This document shows, one piece after another, positions 43,780 to 56,150 of a DNA stretch of 64,000 bases (position 1 is the stretch's first letter; the number at the start of each line of letters is the position of its first letter). The notes under the pieces are model-generated. The model was not told the DNA's origin, searched no databases, and saw nothing but the letters and a program-made list of their open reading frames with translations. The position numbers were made by a program, and so were the translations under genes. Location: assembly GCA_047967505.1 (NCBI GenBank), contig CM106539.1. One strand, written 5' to 3'. This DNA comes from Dipteris shenzhenensis. Taxonomy: Eukaryota; Polypodiophyta; Polypodiopsida; Gleicheniales.

Positions 43780-46700
43780 ACAAGTCCATGTGGTGACATG
43801 CTTGTAAGAAAATGAGGGCATAGTCTTGAGCCATGGGTACCAATTGGAAGGAAAAAATTGAGGCAGTAGTGTAAATCACCAAGGAATTGAAGGATTTTGT
43901 TAGCTATTAAGGATGTATTGATGAGGGGAAAAAGAGAATGTAGGGGGAGAAAAAAGAGAAAGGGAGGTTTTAGATAGAGAATGAAGGGGGTGGTGAAGAG
44001 GGTGAGGGAAGAGGGTGAAAAGAAACTGAGAGAGTATGTGAGGAGTGGGGGATGAAAGGCAAAAAGGAGAGGGGGGGAATTGAATGAGGGAGAGGGGTTT
44101 ATAGATAGAAGGGGAGGAAAGTAAGAACACTAAATGAAAATAAACAAAGGGCTTCATACATGCACATGGAAAATAACATCCCAGCTTGGTTCTCTGAGAA
44201 TTGGAGTAGCCATTTCTTAGTTTTCCAAATCATTGAAAACTTTAGCATGATCCAGAAGAATACAACTCGAACACAAAACACACTCTTAGTAGGATTCAAA
44301 GAGATACCCACTTATTTGCATCTCAGACTATATACATTTTGATTTTTTTGTCATCAGAATATTGGCGTGCTTTAAAATGCAAAATTATCAAACAATAGTC
44401 CCTTTTGGAAGAAATCTATATGAAAGAGTTGTAGACTTTCTAGTAGGGTATAATCTTGATACATTGTACATTACATGGTTCAATTGTTTAGATGGTGAGA
44501 TGATCGTCTAAAGATCACGGTGGAAAAGCACTTTCAATTGTATTTTTGTTTGGAAAATGCATATTTGAGGTTTAAAATGGTGGATTTCAACACAAAGGGA
44601 TGAACACCAAAGTTGTAAGGAATCAAGAGACAGTTAAAAGTTATCTTATTGATTATTTTCAAATTATGCATGTTTGTGGAGATATGGGGCTCCCAAAATA
44701 GTTGTTTTTCGACTATAGAAAACAAAGAAAACGATTTTTCTAAATCAAGGTGATGCTAGAAAGTAGGGCTAGCTCTCAATAAGGATAGAATCCTTTGAAG
44801 AATAGTTCTTTACACAAGATTTTCAAAGAAGCTTCATGTGTGTGGAATTTCAGGCGAATCGAAAGAGAGACAGATATCGAGATATCGAGTTCAAGGTTCT
44901 AGGTGTAGATTTTGAGATCGAGATAGCGAATGAGATTGGGAATGAGACTTATTTTCTACCTCCATCTATGATTGAGATTGAGGTTATGATTAAGATACTA
45001 GAGGTAGAGCATAGGGGTGGAGGTGGTTCATCTCTCTCTCATCTCTCTTCCTGTAGAGGAAGCCTTTATTTTTGTAAAGGATTGATTTTAAAATGAAGAA
45101 AGTCCACTCGTTCCAATTTCAAATTTGGTATTTATATGAAATCGTGACTTTTGTAATTGGGTGCCTCACACACTTTGATGGCTCTAAGCTCTATGAAGGA
45201 GTATACCTATTCTAGATGTGCTCCCATCTACAAGGCTTATGCAAGATAAACCTTACAACTTTGTTTGATACCCTTTCTTTTTTCTTCGTCACAGACTCCT
45301 TCCATTCCTCACCTTGACTTGTTTATGCAAAGCATACTGCTATGAACATATTGTGTGCACACTACATAACATCAATGGAGGCAGAAGTGGAAGACACATT
45401 CAAGATCCAAATAAGGTGATTGTATTTCAGAGATAGTTTAATAAAATGGAATTTCACCCACATCAGAGGGAGAGCCTCTCCTGAGACTAAAGCTACTACA
45501 AAATCATGCCCCTATCTCTTTGGTTCTCTTAGTCTTGATTCCTCCTAGTTCCACCTAGGTTTCATGTCTTCTCGGCCTTCACTAATATTTCTCTTGTGTG
45601 GCAATTACTTCTTGCCTTCCTACTTGCCTTCGATCTTGGATCTTCTGTCATCGCTCAAGTTGAGGTCCTTTGATTGATTGCCACACACTTTGTCTTCAAG
45701 GGTCAACAAAGCACATTTTAAATTGACTAAAAAGGTTAATTTAAAAGGTTGAAACCCCTTTTTTGTATCCACATGTTAATTTTAAAGGTTAAAATGCCTA
45801 AAAAGGTTAATTTTAAAGCTTGAAACCCCTTTTTCTTACCCCACATGTTATTGCAAGGTAAATCTATGCTAGTTCCTTCCTGAATGGGTTTGGCTTTTTT
45901 CTTATACTACTCGTTATTGTAAACAGTAGCTATTTTCTGAATTAATTTCCCTTTTCTTACCAACTTACATACTTTCTTATACATACTTTCTTGTAGTTTT
46001 CATCTCTTTCTCAAGGGTGTGAGGTCTTATGGTTTTGCTAGTGTGTATTCTTGCAATCTCAAGCAAAGGAGTGATCTAATGTCATGAGTGACCATGAAAG
46101 AATCTGAACTTGCCTTTAACCTCTTGTAATAGCCAACAAGACCTTGATGCCTACTCTCCTACAAGATACTATAGAGTGGTTTTTTCAATGAAGTGCGATG
46201 GCATGAAATATCCATTCTTTTTTAGCTTGCTTCCTCAATAGCTCTCAAGTCTCTTTCTAATATCCTTTCCTTCTCAATAGCTCTTGACCTTGTTCTAGTA
46301 CCCTTTTTCTTCCTATCAATATGTGAAACAAACTTTCCTTTTCTTTAATTGCTTAGACTTGTATAACACAAGGGTGTTTTATTTCCCTCCTCCATCAAAG
46401 CTATGATTTGAGTTTTTTCAAGATTACAGAAAGCACTATGAAAATGTGCATTTGCATGTGAGATATTGCTCTAATAAGGGGATCCTATAGAGGTAGATAG
46501 AAGTTTCTTAGTGAGGAAGACTTGGAGGATTTTAAAAAGCTAAGTAGCATATCAAAGAAAGGTAGCATATTAAAGACCCATTGTTCAAAACGCTCTCCTT
46601 CTCTTCGAGAGAGAATCTGATATATTACATGTTAACGACATGGGAACTACCCTATGGAGTTTCTCCCACTTTGAAGCTTTTACTTTGACATGTTTTGATT

Positions 46701-47552
46701 TTCAACTTTGCAAAAAGAAGATGCTCCCTTGAGTGGATACACTTTAAGATAAAATTGCCTAATGCAAGCGCTTATTCCTAGGTTCTCTTGACCCTTTCTT
46801 TACTCTTCCTTTCCTTTCCAATTTGTCCATAATGTCCAATCACAACTTTGAGAGAGGCCTTTTAATTAACAACATTGTAAGGAAAACGTGTGCCATACCA
46901 GACATTTATGGAAGCTTAAACAAAGAACTACAAAATTTTGTTCTCTATCCCCATCTAACCTATGCTCATGGGTACATTGGTAAAAATACCTCATAAAGGC
47001 AAATTTTGCTTCACTCGAATTTTGAAAAAAAGTAAAATACATATATCCCTTCTTTTTGGCAATTCACCTAAAAGGAATACAATCATTATCCTTTAATGAA
47101 AGTACATATGAATACCCTTCCACTATTATACTTTTAGAAGTAAAGGTTTTTGTGTAGCTCTCATATAGTTCATAACTTGGCTTTGTCCGCTACTCTTGCA
47201 AATATACCCCTTTTGACAAGAAACCTACACAATTATACTAAAGCCTCCAAGTACAAGAACTTGAACTATTTTTTAAAGTTTTTATTTTTTAAAAACTTGG
47301 GACATTTTGTGGGAACTGATTGGACATTTTTTTATTCTAACTAATTCAAATGTTTTTCCTTATCACCAGATCCATCCATGATCGCACCCACCTTCCATTA
47401 GGTAATTGAGATTGAATTTCAAATTTATACTTAATCAAAACCCTATAAAGCCATTGACTCTCAAGCCATGTCTTGAAGCCTCTTGTTGCATAATTTTTGG
47501 CTATTTCTACTTTTTCATGATTTTTTTTGCCTATTTCCATTTATTAAGTGAG
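43780..47552. other. No recognisable gene; purine-rich patch and short repeats
   Basis: 43920-44105 is strongly purine-rich (GGGGGAGA and GAGAGGG units). 44836-45096 (+) is an unrecognised 86-codon frame. 45727-45850 holds a two-copy repeat. Otherwise AT-rich with no coding signal. Confidence 0.4.
45727..45850. repeat. Two ~70-bp tandem units
   Basis: CTAAAAAGGTTAATTT begins each unit (45727 and 45798), followed by TTGAAACCCCTTTTT and CCACATGTTA. Confidence 0.7.
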
Positions 47553-47651
47553 AGATCTTACAATTAACCTTAAGTCAACATTGACAGATCTTATGATTGA
47601 CCTTAAGTCAAGATTGAGAGATCTTATGATAAACCTTATGTCAACATTAAA
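47553..47651. repeat. Three tandem 33-bp repeats
   Basis: AGATCTTA begins each unit at 47553, 47586 and 47619. Each unit also contains ACCTTA(A/T)GTCAA. Confidence 0.85.
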
Positions 47652-47863
47652 AGCTCTCTCTCTAATTTCAACCTATGGCCGCATGGTTATACACTTGGAG
47701 AGATACTTTCACAAAAGTTGACTATCACAAGTGAACAACATTTCTTTGAGCTTATGTGTTTAAGCTTGTTTTCATGTCAAGCATCTGGTACAAACGTCAC
47801 TGAAGATCATAGTGCTAGACAGACACCTAGGGAACAAGTCTTATGGGGGGATAGAGTTTGGCA

Positions 47864-47866
<3 letters not shown>

Positions 47867-47918
<52 letters not shown>
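47867..47918. repeat. (GA)26 microsatellite
   Basis: Uninterrupted GA run of about 52 bp. Confidence 0.95.
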
Positions 47919-47921
<3 letters not shown>

Positions 47922-48577
47922 GGGGACAATACCTTTACTACCCCTCACATCCCTTTTATATTTGAAAGAATAAAACTAGCACAAGGGTTTGGAGGACTTT
48001 GTGTTATGGGTTTTGGGTGGTCATCATGAGCATCCAAGGAAGAGTGCTTTGTAAACTTCCTCTAGAAAGGGGGTTGGGGGAGGTTACACTTGCCTGTGCT
48101 TTAGGTGACTGAGGGCCCAATAAGTTGGCAAGGACTGATGAGGAGAGTCTGTACGTGTAAATCTCCGATACAAGGGGATGAGGGAGGCACCTTTGCTTAA
48201 GGTTGGTGTTGGCTTGGTGTAGGGTCTCTGTGAGGCGTAAGTTGAGTGGGAAAAAGAGCGGTGAAGGCTTGGGAGACGTAAAGAGGAGAAAAATGGCCTT
48301 TTGGGGAGAATAAAGGGAAAATAAAAAAGGGAACCAATGGGGGAAGGGCAAGTGGAAAAAAGAATCTGAATAGGATATTCTGTTGGAAGGGTGTCCTTAC
48401 ACGCGGACTTGAAAAATTTTGCATCTTCTTCTTCTTCATGCACGCAGCTCGGAGTTGCTGCTGGCTATGGCGGATTGAAGCTCTCCTCCTGCTGGCTATG
48501 GCGTATTGAGCATCTCTTTCCTCCCTTCTTCTTCCTCTCTTTTCCCCTCTCCCCTTCCCTTTCCCCTCCTCCCCCCA
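47919..48577 (+). promoter_or_regulatory. Likely promoter and 5' UTR region of the small gene at 48578
   Basis: Sequence composition changes here to more GC- and pyrimidine-rich. From about 48505 a dense CT tract (48516-48576) runs to the start codon, as in many plant leaders. Two three-codon upstream ORFs (ATG GCG GAT TGA at 48467-48478 and ATG GCG TAT TGA at 48498-48509) lie in a 31-bp tandem duplication containing CTGCTGGCTATGGCG. I see no unambiguous TATA box. If transcribed, the uORFs could lower translation. Confidence 0.4.
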
Positions 48578-49302
48578 ATGGCCTTGCTCCATCGCCTCTC
48601 CTCCCCCTTCCGTCGCGCCTGGCAGTCCACCCTTGGCCGCCTCTTCCGCCGCAGTCAGGGTACTCATCCACTCCCTCTCTCGATGGAAAATTTTGAGCTT
48701 TTCATTCCCCGGCTCGTCGCTCTGTTTTTCCACCTTCCATCCTCCTCCATCGGCCCTCGCAAATTGGGGCTTCATAGCCTCAGAGCAGATCGGTTTCCTC
48801 TCCGATTGCAGCAGCATTGCCTGGATTGAGCATCCTTGCTTGTTTTTTTAGCTCAACTATTCAGATTGGACATGCTCAAGCAACATGGCTATCCGCACAG
48901 AGTTGTTCCGTTTTATTTAAGAACGCCTGGTTGATTTCCATCCTTCTACTTTTCCAATTTTCGTATATTGAAGAGTAATTCACTGAAGATAGAAAGGATT
49001 ATGGAATCGAAGAAGCACTGTTTTGCGCGATCCCGTTACCCGTTAAGTGGTCATAGATCACACACAAGGGTGTTTCAAGCTAGCTCTTAAACTTCTTTGT
49101 TTTTTGCACTCGCGATGCATGTCCCTTGATATCTGGTTTTATAATTGGCATTACTTACCTTTTTGGAACAGGTCGAGGCTTTGGAAAGTTATACCACGAT
49201 GTGCAGTCTTGTGGCTACGAGGATGTTCATGTGATGTGGTCGATGATTCATAAATCTAAGCCCGTGGGTTCTACAAATTCGGGCCGTTCCCTTCTCGTGT
49301 GA
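48578..49302 (+). CDS. Two-exon gene for a 70-residue basic protein (uncharacterised land-plant type)
   Basis: Exon 1 is 48578-48659 (ATG, 27 codons plus one base) and encodes MALLHRLSSPFRRAWQSTLG then RLFRRSQ, an Arg-rich amphipathic start with no acidic residue that could be a mitochondrial targeting sequence. The intron 48660-49171 has GT...AG ends and a pyrimidine-rich acceptor (TTACCTTTTTGGAACAG). Exon 2 is 49172-49302 and reads FGKLYHDVQSCGYEDVHVMW, SMIHKSKPVGSTNSGRSLLV, stop. Joining in phase 1 keeps one frame; total 213 nt including the stop. This ATG is the first in its frame. The CGYEDVHVMW block looks like a conserved motif of short plant proteins I recall but cannot name. CT-rich leader, GC-rich exon and undamaged frame make it the best intact host gene here. 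Function unknown. Confidence 0.65.
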
Positions 49303-49450
49303 GTGGAGCAAGGGTATCAGCGCTCCAATCCTCAGAATGTGAGTACAAGCAATCGTGCAGCTCACCCTCGTCGAGCAAGTGGGACGCTGCACTAGTTAGA
49401 GATCCTATCTACGGTATTGTGGGTGAGTAAAGCCAGCATTGCTTGGCCTT

Positions 49451-50045
49451 CTTGTATGTCAATATTGGTTTGTGATACATATCGACGTCTTACGATGTGC
49501 CGGAGGCAACCCGATTAGGCTTTGAGATCTATAGTTTCCCTCTGGAAGAGTGTTAAACAATACATTGTAACTTATAAGCTTTGCGCAACACAGTAGCAAT
49601 CTTTGTAGCAGAACAGTGTTTAAAATTGAATCCTGACTTGGCATTCTTCAATCTCTGAACCCAGCTTTACTGCTTCTGCCCTGCAGAAAACAAGTTTCTC
49701 CACTCCTGTTGACATGTTGAGTACGATCCTAATGTGCATACATGTCTGGAATGCTCGGCTTGCAAATGCCATCTTGTATGTAAATATTGGTTTGTGATAC
49801 ATATCGACGTCTTACGATATGCCGTAGGCGACCCGACTAGGCTTTGAGATGCATAGTTTCCCTTTGAAAGAGCGTGACGTTACCTTTAGCAATACACTTA
49901 AGCTTTGCGCAACGCAATAGTTATCTTTGTAGCGGAACACTGTCTTTTGAATCCTGATTGGGCATTCTTCACTCTCTTAAACCAGCTTCTGCCCTGCTGC
50001 CCTGCAGAAAACAAGTTTCTCCACTCATATTGAGATGTTGAGTTT
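49451..50045. repeat. Two ~272-bp direct repeats in the 3' flank of the small gene
   Basis: Copy 1 (49451-49722) and copy 2 (49773-50045) are offset by about 322 bp. Both run from CTTGTATGT(C/A)AATATTGG through GATACATATCGACGTCTTAC and TTTGAGAT to GCAGAAAACAAGTTTCTCCA. A third, more diverged copy lies at about 53990-54250. Confidence 0.9.
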
Positions 50046-52110
50046 GGTGCCTTCCCACACAAAGCTTCTAAACACAATTAATTCTCTAGAAACAAACCAT
50101 TAAAATAAAAAAGACAATAATTATTTAAAATAAAGCCCACACAAGTAAAACAAATGATAATGGCTTTCCAAAGAGTAGGTGAGTGCATATCTCACTAGAG
50201 GCAAACCATGAGCTTTGAGATCTAGAGTATTCCTTCTAAGACAAGAAAGAGAGATTGCTTTGAGCAGTAAGTTTTAGGCAACACAATGTCCACCACCTTC
50301 TAAGAGAACAAAGAGAGATTGCTTTGGTGATAAGTTTTAGGCAACACAATGTCCACCACTGTGAAAACTTAGTTTTAAAATCTCTTGTACCAACTTTAAT
50401 GTCTGCTAATAAATTGCTTGATTGAATATTAATGGCTCTCAGCTACTTCTTCCATTGTTTGCTAATCTATGCTTCCCATCAACCTATCGTGATATCTTAA
50501 CAAATTTTTCCATACATAGACCAACTTAGTGTGTTTTTTTCCATGCAAATTTCTCAATTTTTCCATACATAGACCAACTTAGTGTGTTTTTTTCCATGCA
50601 AATTTCTCAATGCTTGGAATTGAGGTTGTCTTAAATTGATTTGCCATTTTGAAAACTTAGCTTTAAAATCACTTTGCTTATCAAAGAATAAATTTCTTGA
50701 TTTTCCCCTAATTCAGCTATTAGTTTGTTGACCTATGCTTCCCATGTACCTATCCTGAAATCTCAAAAAATATTTCATCCACTAGTTTGTTGATCTATGC
50801 TTCCCATCTACCTATTGTAAATGGGATTAAAAGTTAAGGAGGGGCAAGAAATCTAACCTAATTGAAAAGGACTTTTATTTCTCAATGGAGAAATTCTATT
50901 AATTTCTCAACAAAATTTCCATACAAATTTCTCAATGCTTGGAATTGAGGTTGTGTCTTAAACTAATTTGCCATCATGAAAACTTAGCTTTAAAATCACT
51001 TATACGAACGTTGATGTGTTTTGCTTATCAAATAATATATTTCTTAATTAGGTATGGATTCCCATTTAATTCCTCTATTAGTTTGTTGATCTATGCTTCC
51101 CATCTACCTATTGTGAATTAGACTAAGAGTTAAGTAGGGGCAAGAAACTAACCTAATTGAAAATGACTTTTATTTCTCAATGGAGAATTTCTATTAATTT
51201 CTTAGGCAAGCATGTGGAGATAGCCCAATTAAGCAAAGACTAAGAGGGCATTCCCACATGAGTTGTGAAGTATGATCCTTTCACGACTGATAAACTCAAG
51301 ACAACAGGGGACATAAGCTCGCCATCACTGTCCAATCTTGTAGTGGTTGTCACACTACTCTGGAACTCCCCTCAAAACTTCCCATTTGATGAAAATGTCC
51401 GAAACATTAGCCTCCCCTATTTCTATGCTCTCAAAATCTATGAATTTTACAATGTTAGTAGGGAGCTTCTCCAGCTTGTATAGCAAGTCGCTTTTTTTTC
51501 CAACAGCCTATTTTTTGGCCCTCTAGAATTTTTGGATGGAGAACCTTCGTGGGAATTCCCTTGAAGAGGGAAAGGGGACTACCCCCTATCCATGGGGCCC
51601 TGTCATCTTCTGGCCTTTACAACCCCTCTCCTACTCCCATTTTTACTAATTAGAGTGACCCTCCTCTTTACACCTCCCTTTTATTTTACCACCGCTCCCC
51701 TACTCCCTTATCCAATCATTAATACAAGATTGAATTCTTTTCACTTTGGGGACCTATTATTGGCATCAGATCTGGTACAATTTGCGATAGGGCGACTTAA
51801 CTAGAGTTTCAAAGGAACGTGAGTGTGATGGATCATTGATCCTCATTTAATCCTCTTGAATCCACAAATCAATAGCTCCACACACAAGAGTCATTGCAAC
51901 CTCCACCCCTATTACTTGTCCACAATTGGATAAGAATGCGCATCTTGTGGTGTGACACATCAAATCCATAGAAGGGTTGCTTGTGCCAAGTCCGACTCAG
52001 AATACAAACAAGGAGCATTTTAGCAACTACATTCAAGGTTAGTATTGGCTCCATAAAAGTCCCAGTCGTGCCAAGTCTGGTGCTTAAGCTACATTTGAGG
52101 AGTGGTTTTA
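49735..52110. repeat. Segmental duplication, left copy (~2.3 kb)
   Basis: Matches 53958-56150 in the same orientation and order. Shared blocks include TCTCCACTCATATTGAG, GGCTTTCCAAAGAG, TTTTAGGCAACAC(A/G)ATGTCC, AAAACTTCCCATT, CTCTCCTACTCCCATTT and GGCTCCATAAAAG. Offset falls from about 4220 to 4040 bp, so indels have accumulated. Within each copy motifs such as GTTTGTTGATCTATGC recur, so parts were also locally duplicated. No gene is visible. Confidence 0.85.
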
Positions 52111-52560
52111 AAATGACGTGATCCTATAATCCAAGTCAAGGGGTAGGTCCAAGCCACCCAATCATACAGGAGTCATACATGCACCCCGACATAAAAAATC
52201 AAAGGTGTCATTCCGTTCTAGCCCTTCTTAGACCCAGCTCATACTGTAGTTTAGGCTTACCCAAACTACCCCTTGAAACACCTTGTCTTGTTGCACCACG
52301 ATACCACAAGCTTCCACGACCACATTATCCAGCTCTCCTTGTAGGCCCTTGAAATGTTATGAAAAAGTCATCGAAAGCCCCTCTACGTCAGGACTCTTAG
52401 CTCCGAGCCCAACCCAAGTACCTCTGATAGTCTTGCCTCAAGAATAAGAAGCAATGAGGAAAAAAAGGACACCATAACTTGCACAATCCGAGAGCGGTAC
52501 TATTATAACCTTACAAGAACCAAGTAATTGTCGAGTGCTGTAAATTGCATGATCCAGATT

Positions 52561-52822
52561 AAGGGGTAAGCATGCAGATAATTCAGTTTCTTTGGAATAC
52601 AGCATAGCATAGACTTACATTGTATCAGAGCCTTAGGTCCTTTATCACTCATTCTTGCTCGAGAACGATCTTTGCAATGTGAAAGGGTGAAAAGGGGTAA
52701 GCATGCATATATTTCAATTTCTTTGGAATACAGCATAGCGTAGATTTACATTGCATCAGAGCCTTAGGTACACTATCACTCATTCCTACTCGAGAATGAT
52801 CTCTGCAAGGTGAAAAGGGTGG
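52561..52822. repeat. 131-bp tandem duplication containing PBS-like sites
   Basis: AAGGGGTAAGCATGCA starts at 52561 and 52692. Each unit contains TCTTTGGAATACAGCATAGC and then TG(T/C)ATCAGAGCCTTAGG, which resembles a copia LTR end followed by a Met-tRNA primer-binding site. The TTTGGAATACAG phrase recurs in the LTRs of Copia-3. These may be duplicated LTR/PBS remnants of a related element on the + strand. Confidence 0.7.
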
Positions 52823-52929
52823 AATCATCAAGGTTATGACAATGATAGTTGAGGTTAGCAACATAGGTGCTGTAGCTTCAAGCAACAACAAAGATCTAGT
52901 TTTAAAGGCTCAAACCTCCATCTAGATGT

Positions 52930-53140
52930 GGTGCCCGTGCCTCGAGACCATGCATAAGACACAGTGAATGCTTCATAAGGTGTCATACCCTATATCGGTT
53001 AGATAGGAAGCCGATTAAGCAAATAGTTTGTAGTGGCTATTGCTTCTGCCCAATACTGATTCGGAAGATGCTTCTCACTAAGCATTGCTCTAGCACTGTC
53101 TGCTAAAGTACCATTCTTCCTTTCAGCTCTTGCATTCTCA
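52930..53140 (-). pseudogene. Copia integrase fragment (Copia-2)
   Basis: The - strand from about 53138 reads HENARAERKNGTLADSARAM, LSEKHLPNQYWAEAIATTNY, LLNRLPI, stop, PI, stop, GMTPYEAF. This is the third catalytic region (the Glu of AERKN) and following helices of copia integrase (compare NGVAERKNRTL, WAEAVATA-x-YLLNR). No adjoining core or RT is readable, and the fragment lies between the two copies of the segmental duplication. Confidence 0.75.
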
Positions 53141-53957
53141 TGCTAGTTAATTTTCTATTACTAGAGGTAGTCATTCAGATAATGTGTGTAGAATTGACTA
53201 TGGGCCATCCCCACAAGTGTCTAGAAAAAGTCCAAAACAATGATTTCTTTTGGTTTTTTCATGAGCCGCTACTTGGAAGGAGGGTTCATCGGGCAAATGA
53301 TATTTTTGGCTTGCAACCAAGATGTCAAAATTTTCTCCACATGAGCCTTTTGATTGTAAATCATAGGTTTCATTTTGCAGACCATGCCACTCGCATAAAC
53401 AAGGTCTTAGGAATGGGGGCTTGAGGGAAGCTAGTGAAATCTATGCATCTGTGGGCCCATTTTGACACGTAAATCAAAACGGCATGCTTGTCTACACATT
53501 CAAGAGAGCCCGAGTGCACCAAGATTAATATAGTGAAAATAAATGGGTAACTCAATTGCAGGCTCTTTATTTGAGTCGATAGAAAGGTTAGAATGCCACC
53601 ATGCCATGAATGTTTTTATCGAAGGTATACTTATATATTAATATAAAATCCTAGTGAATTTAATTTTGCATTTTGAAGTGAAAGATGTAAATCTAGCGAA
53701 ACTTTTAAAAATTTCACATTAAAGTTTCAAATCTTGGCAAATGTTTCAGACACTTTACAAACTTTCAAGGCCAATATAAAAGTTTCGCTTCTCAACAAAA
53801 CTAACATGAAAAAATGTTCACTTCGATTATAAAACAAAGTAGTCTTACCTATTCTTTAGGAACATAGATGTAGTTGGGGTCCTATTCTATGCTTTGCCAA
53901 TGCCATATATGCTTTTTGAAAATGGCTTTCCAAAGAGTAGGTGAGTGCATATCTAAT
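53141..53957. other. No recognisable gene
   Basis: Spacer between the integrase fragment and the right copy of the duplication. Open stretches of 60-94 codons are not recognised. Confidence 0.35.
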
Positions 53958-56150
53958 TTGCATACATGCATGGATTGCTTGGCTTGCCAATGCCGTAAAT
54001 ATTGGTTTGTGATACATCGCGATGTCTTACGATATGTCAAAAGCAGCCCAATTATGCTTTGAGATCCATAGTTTCCCTTTGGAAGAGCGTGATGTTATCT
54101 TTGCAATACACTTAAGCTTTACGCAACACAATAGTTATCTTGGTAGATGAAGAGTGTCTTTTGAATCTTGATTGGGAATTCTTCAATCTCTTAAACTAGC
54201 TTCCGCATTATAGAATACAAGCTTCTCCACTCATATTGAGCTATTGAGTATAGTTCATACCTACACAAAGCTCTAAAACACAATTAATTATCCAAAAAGA
54301 ATCCATTAAAATAAAGACTAAGAAGGCCTTATTAATCACATAAGTAAAATAAATGATGGTGGCTTTCCAAAGAGAAGGTGAGTTTAAATCTACAACACAT
54401 TAGAGGAAAACCAATCTGGCTTTGAGATCTAGAGTTTCCCTTTTGAAAAAAAAAGAGACATTTCTTTGAGTAGTAAGTTTTAGGCAACACGATGTCCTCT
54501 CCTACAATTTTAATGCTTGGAATTGAGGCTATTTCTTAAATGGGTCCGCCACTATGGAAACTTAGTTTTATACTAACTTTAATGTGTTTTTCTATCAAAG
54601 AATAAATTGCTTGATAGAATATTAATGGCTCTCACTTGATTCTTCCATTAGTTTGTTGATCTAGTGGCTTCCCATCTACTTGTTGTATAATCTCAACAAA
54701 TTTTCCCATACATAGACCAACTTAGTGTGTTTTCCATACATTTTCCTATTGTGAAATCTCAAAAAAAAATCCATAAAATCTTTTTAGAATTGAGGTTATT
54801 TCTCAATGATTTGCCCTTGTGAAAACTTAGCTTTAAAATCACTTGTACCAATTTTGACATGTCTGCCTTCAAAGAATAAATTTCTTGATTAGATATTGAT
54901 TTCCCACTAATTTCTCACCTAGTTACGCCATTAGTTTGTTGATCTATGCATCCCCATCTACCTATTGTGAAATCTCAACAAAGTTTTCATCCATTCATTT
55001 GTTTATCTATGCTTCCCATCTACCTATTGTGAATTGGACTAAAAGTTGAATTGTCAAGGCAAGAAACCTAAACCTTATTGAAAAGGCCTTTAGTTCTCAA
55101 TGGAAAAATTCTATTAATTTCTTAGGCGAAAAAGTGAAGATAGCCCAATTAAGAAAAGATACAACTAAAGTTTCTTACAAAGGTGAGATTAAAACTCAAG
55201 ACATCCTTTAGGGTATTTCTACTAAGTTAAATGAGATGTGAAATTTTCTATATAAAAGAGTTTTAAATTCTTAACCTCATAACTAAGAGGGCATTCCCAT
55301 GTATAAGCTACAAAGTAGGATCCTTTCATGGCGGGGTTGACAAAACTCAAGGCAATAGGGAACATAAGCTCACTGCCGTCATCTAATCTTGCAACAGTGA
55401 CTATCACACTAGTCTGGATCTCCCTTCAAAACTTCCCATTCAATGAAATAGTCCAAAATATCAGCCTTCCCAATTTTTGTAATTAACATCAACGAATTTT
55501 GCAATGTTAGTAAGGAGCTTCTGCATCCCTAGAGCAAGCCAAATTTTTTTCCAGTAGCCTATGTTTCGGTTGTCCAAAAAATTTGAATAGAGAATGGTCC
55601 TTTGTGGGAATGTGCTTGAAGAGGGAAAGGGGCCTACCCCCTTCCCCTATCCGCAAGGCACTCTTATCTTTTGGTGTTTATAACCCCTCTCCTACTCCCA
55701 TTTCTACTAATTAGAATGACTCTCTTCTTTACACCCCCCCTTTTATTTTACCGCCAACCCCCTACTCCCTTTTCCCCTCATTTATACAATTTTGAGAGCT
55801 ATAATGGCATCAAATTTGGACCAATTTGCTATAGTGAGACTTAACTAGAGTTTTTGAGGAATGTGAGTCTGATGGATCATTCACGATCCTCATTCAAACC
55901 TCTCGAATTTGCAAATCAATAGCTCCACACAAGATTCATTGCAACCTCCCCCCTTATTACTTATCCACATTTGGATAAGAATGCCTATCATGTGGTGCGA
56001 CACATCGACTCGATAGAAGGATTGCTTGTGCCAAGTCTGACTTAGACTACACACAAGGAATGGTTTTGTGACTACATTTAAGAGCTGTTTTGGCTCCATA
56101 AAAGGGCTAGTTGTGCCAAAAGTTTGGTGCTTAGGCTACATTCGAGGAGT
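53958..56150. repeat. Segmental duplication, right copy (~2.2 kb)
   Basis: Partner of 49735-52110. It lacks the coding part of the small gene, which lies outside the duplicated stretch. Confidence 0.85.

Noticed and set aside
47718-48029. 103-codon frame with repeated Arg-Glu
   Set aside because: The middle is a translation of the (GA)n run.
48197-48817. 206-codon minus-strand frame and 115-119-codon companions
   Set aside because: They lie opposite the CT-rich leader and exon 1 of the small gene; low-complexity Arg/Glu/Pro content and no recognised motif. The plus-strand spliced model is better supported.
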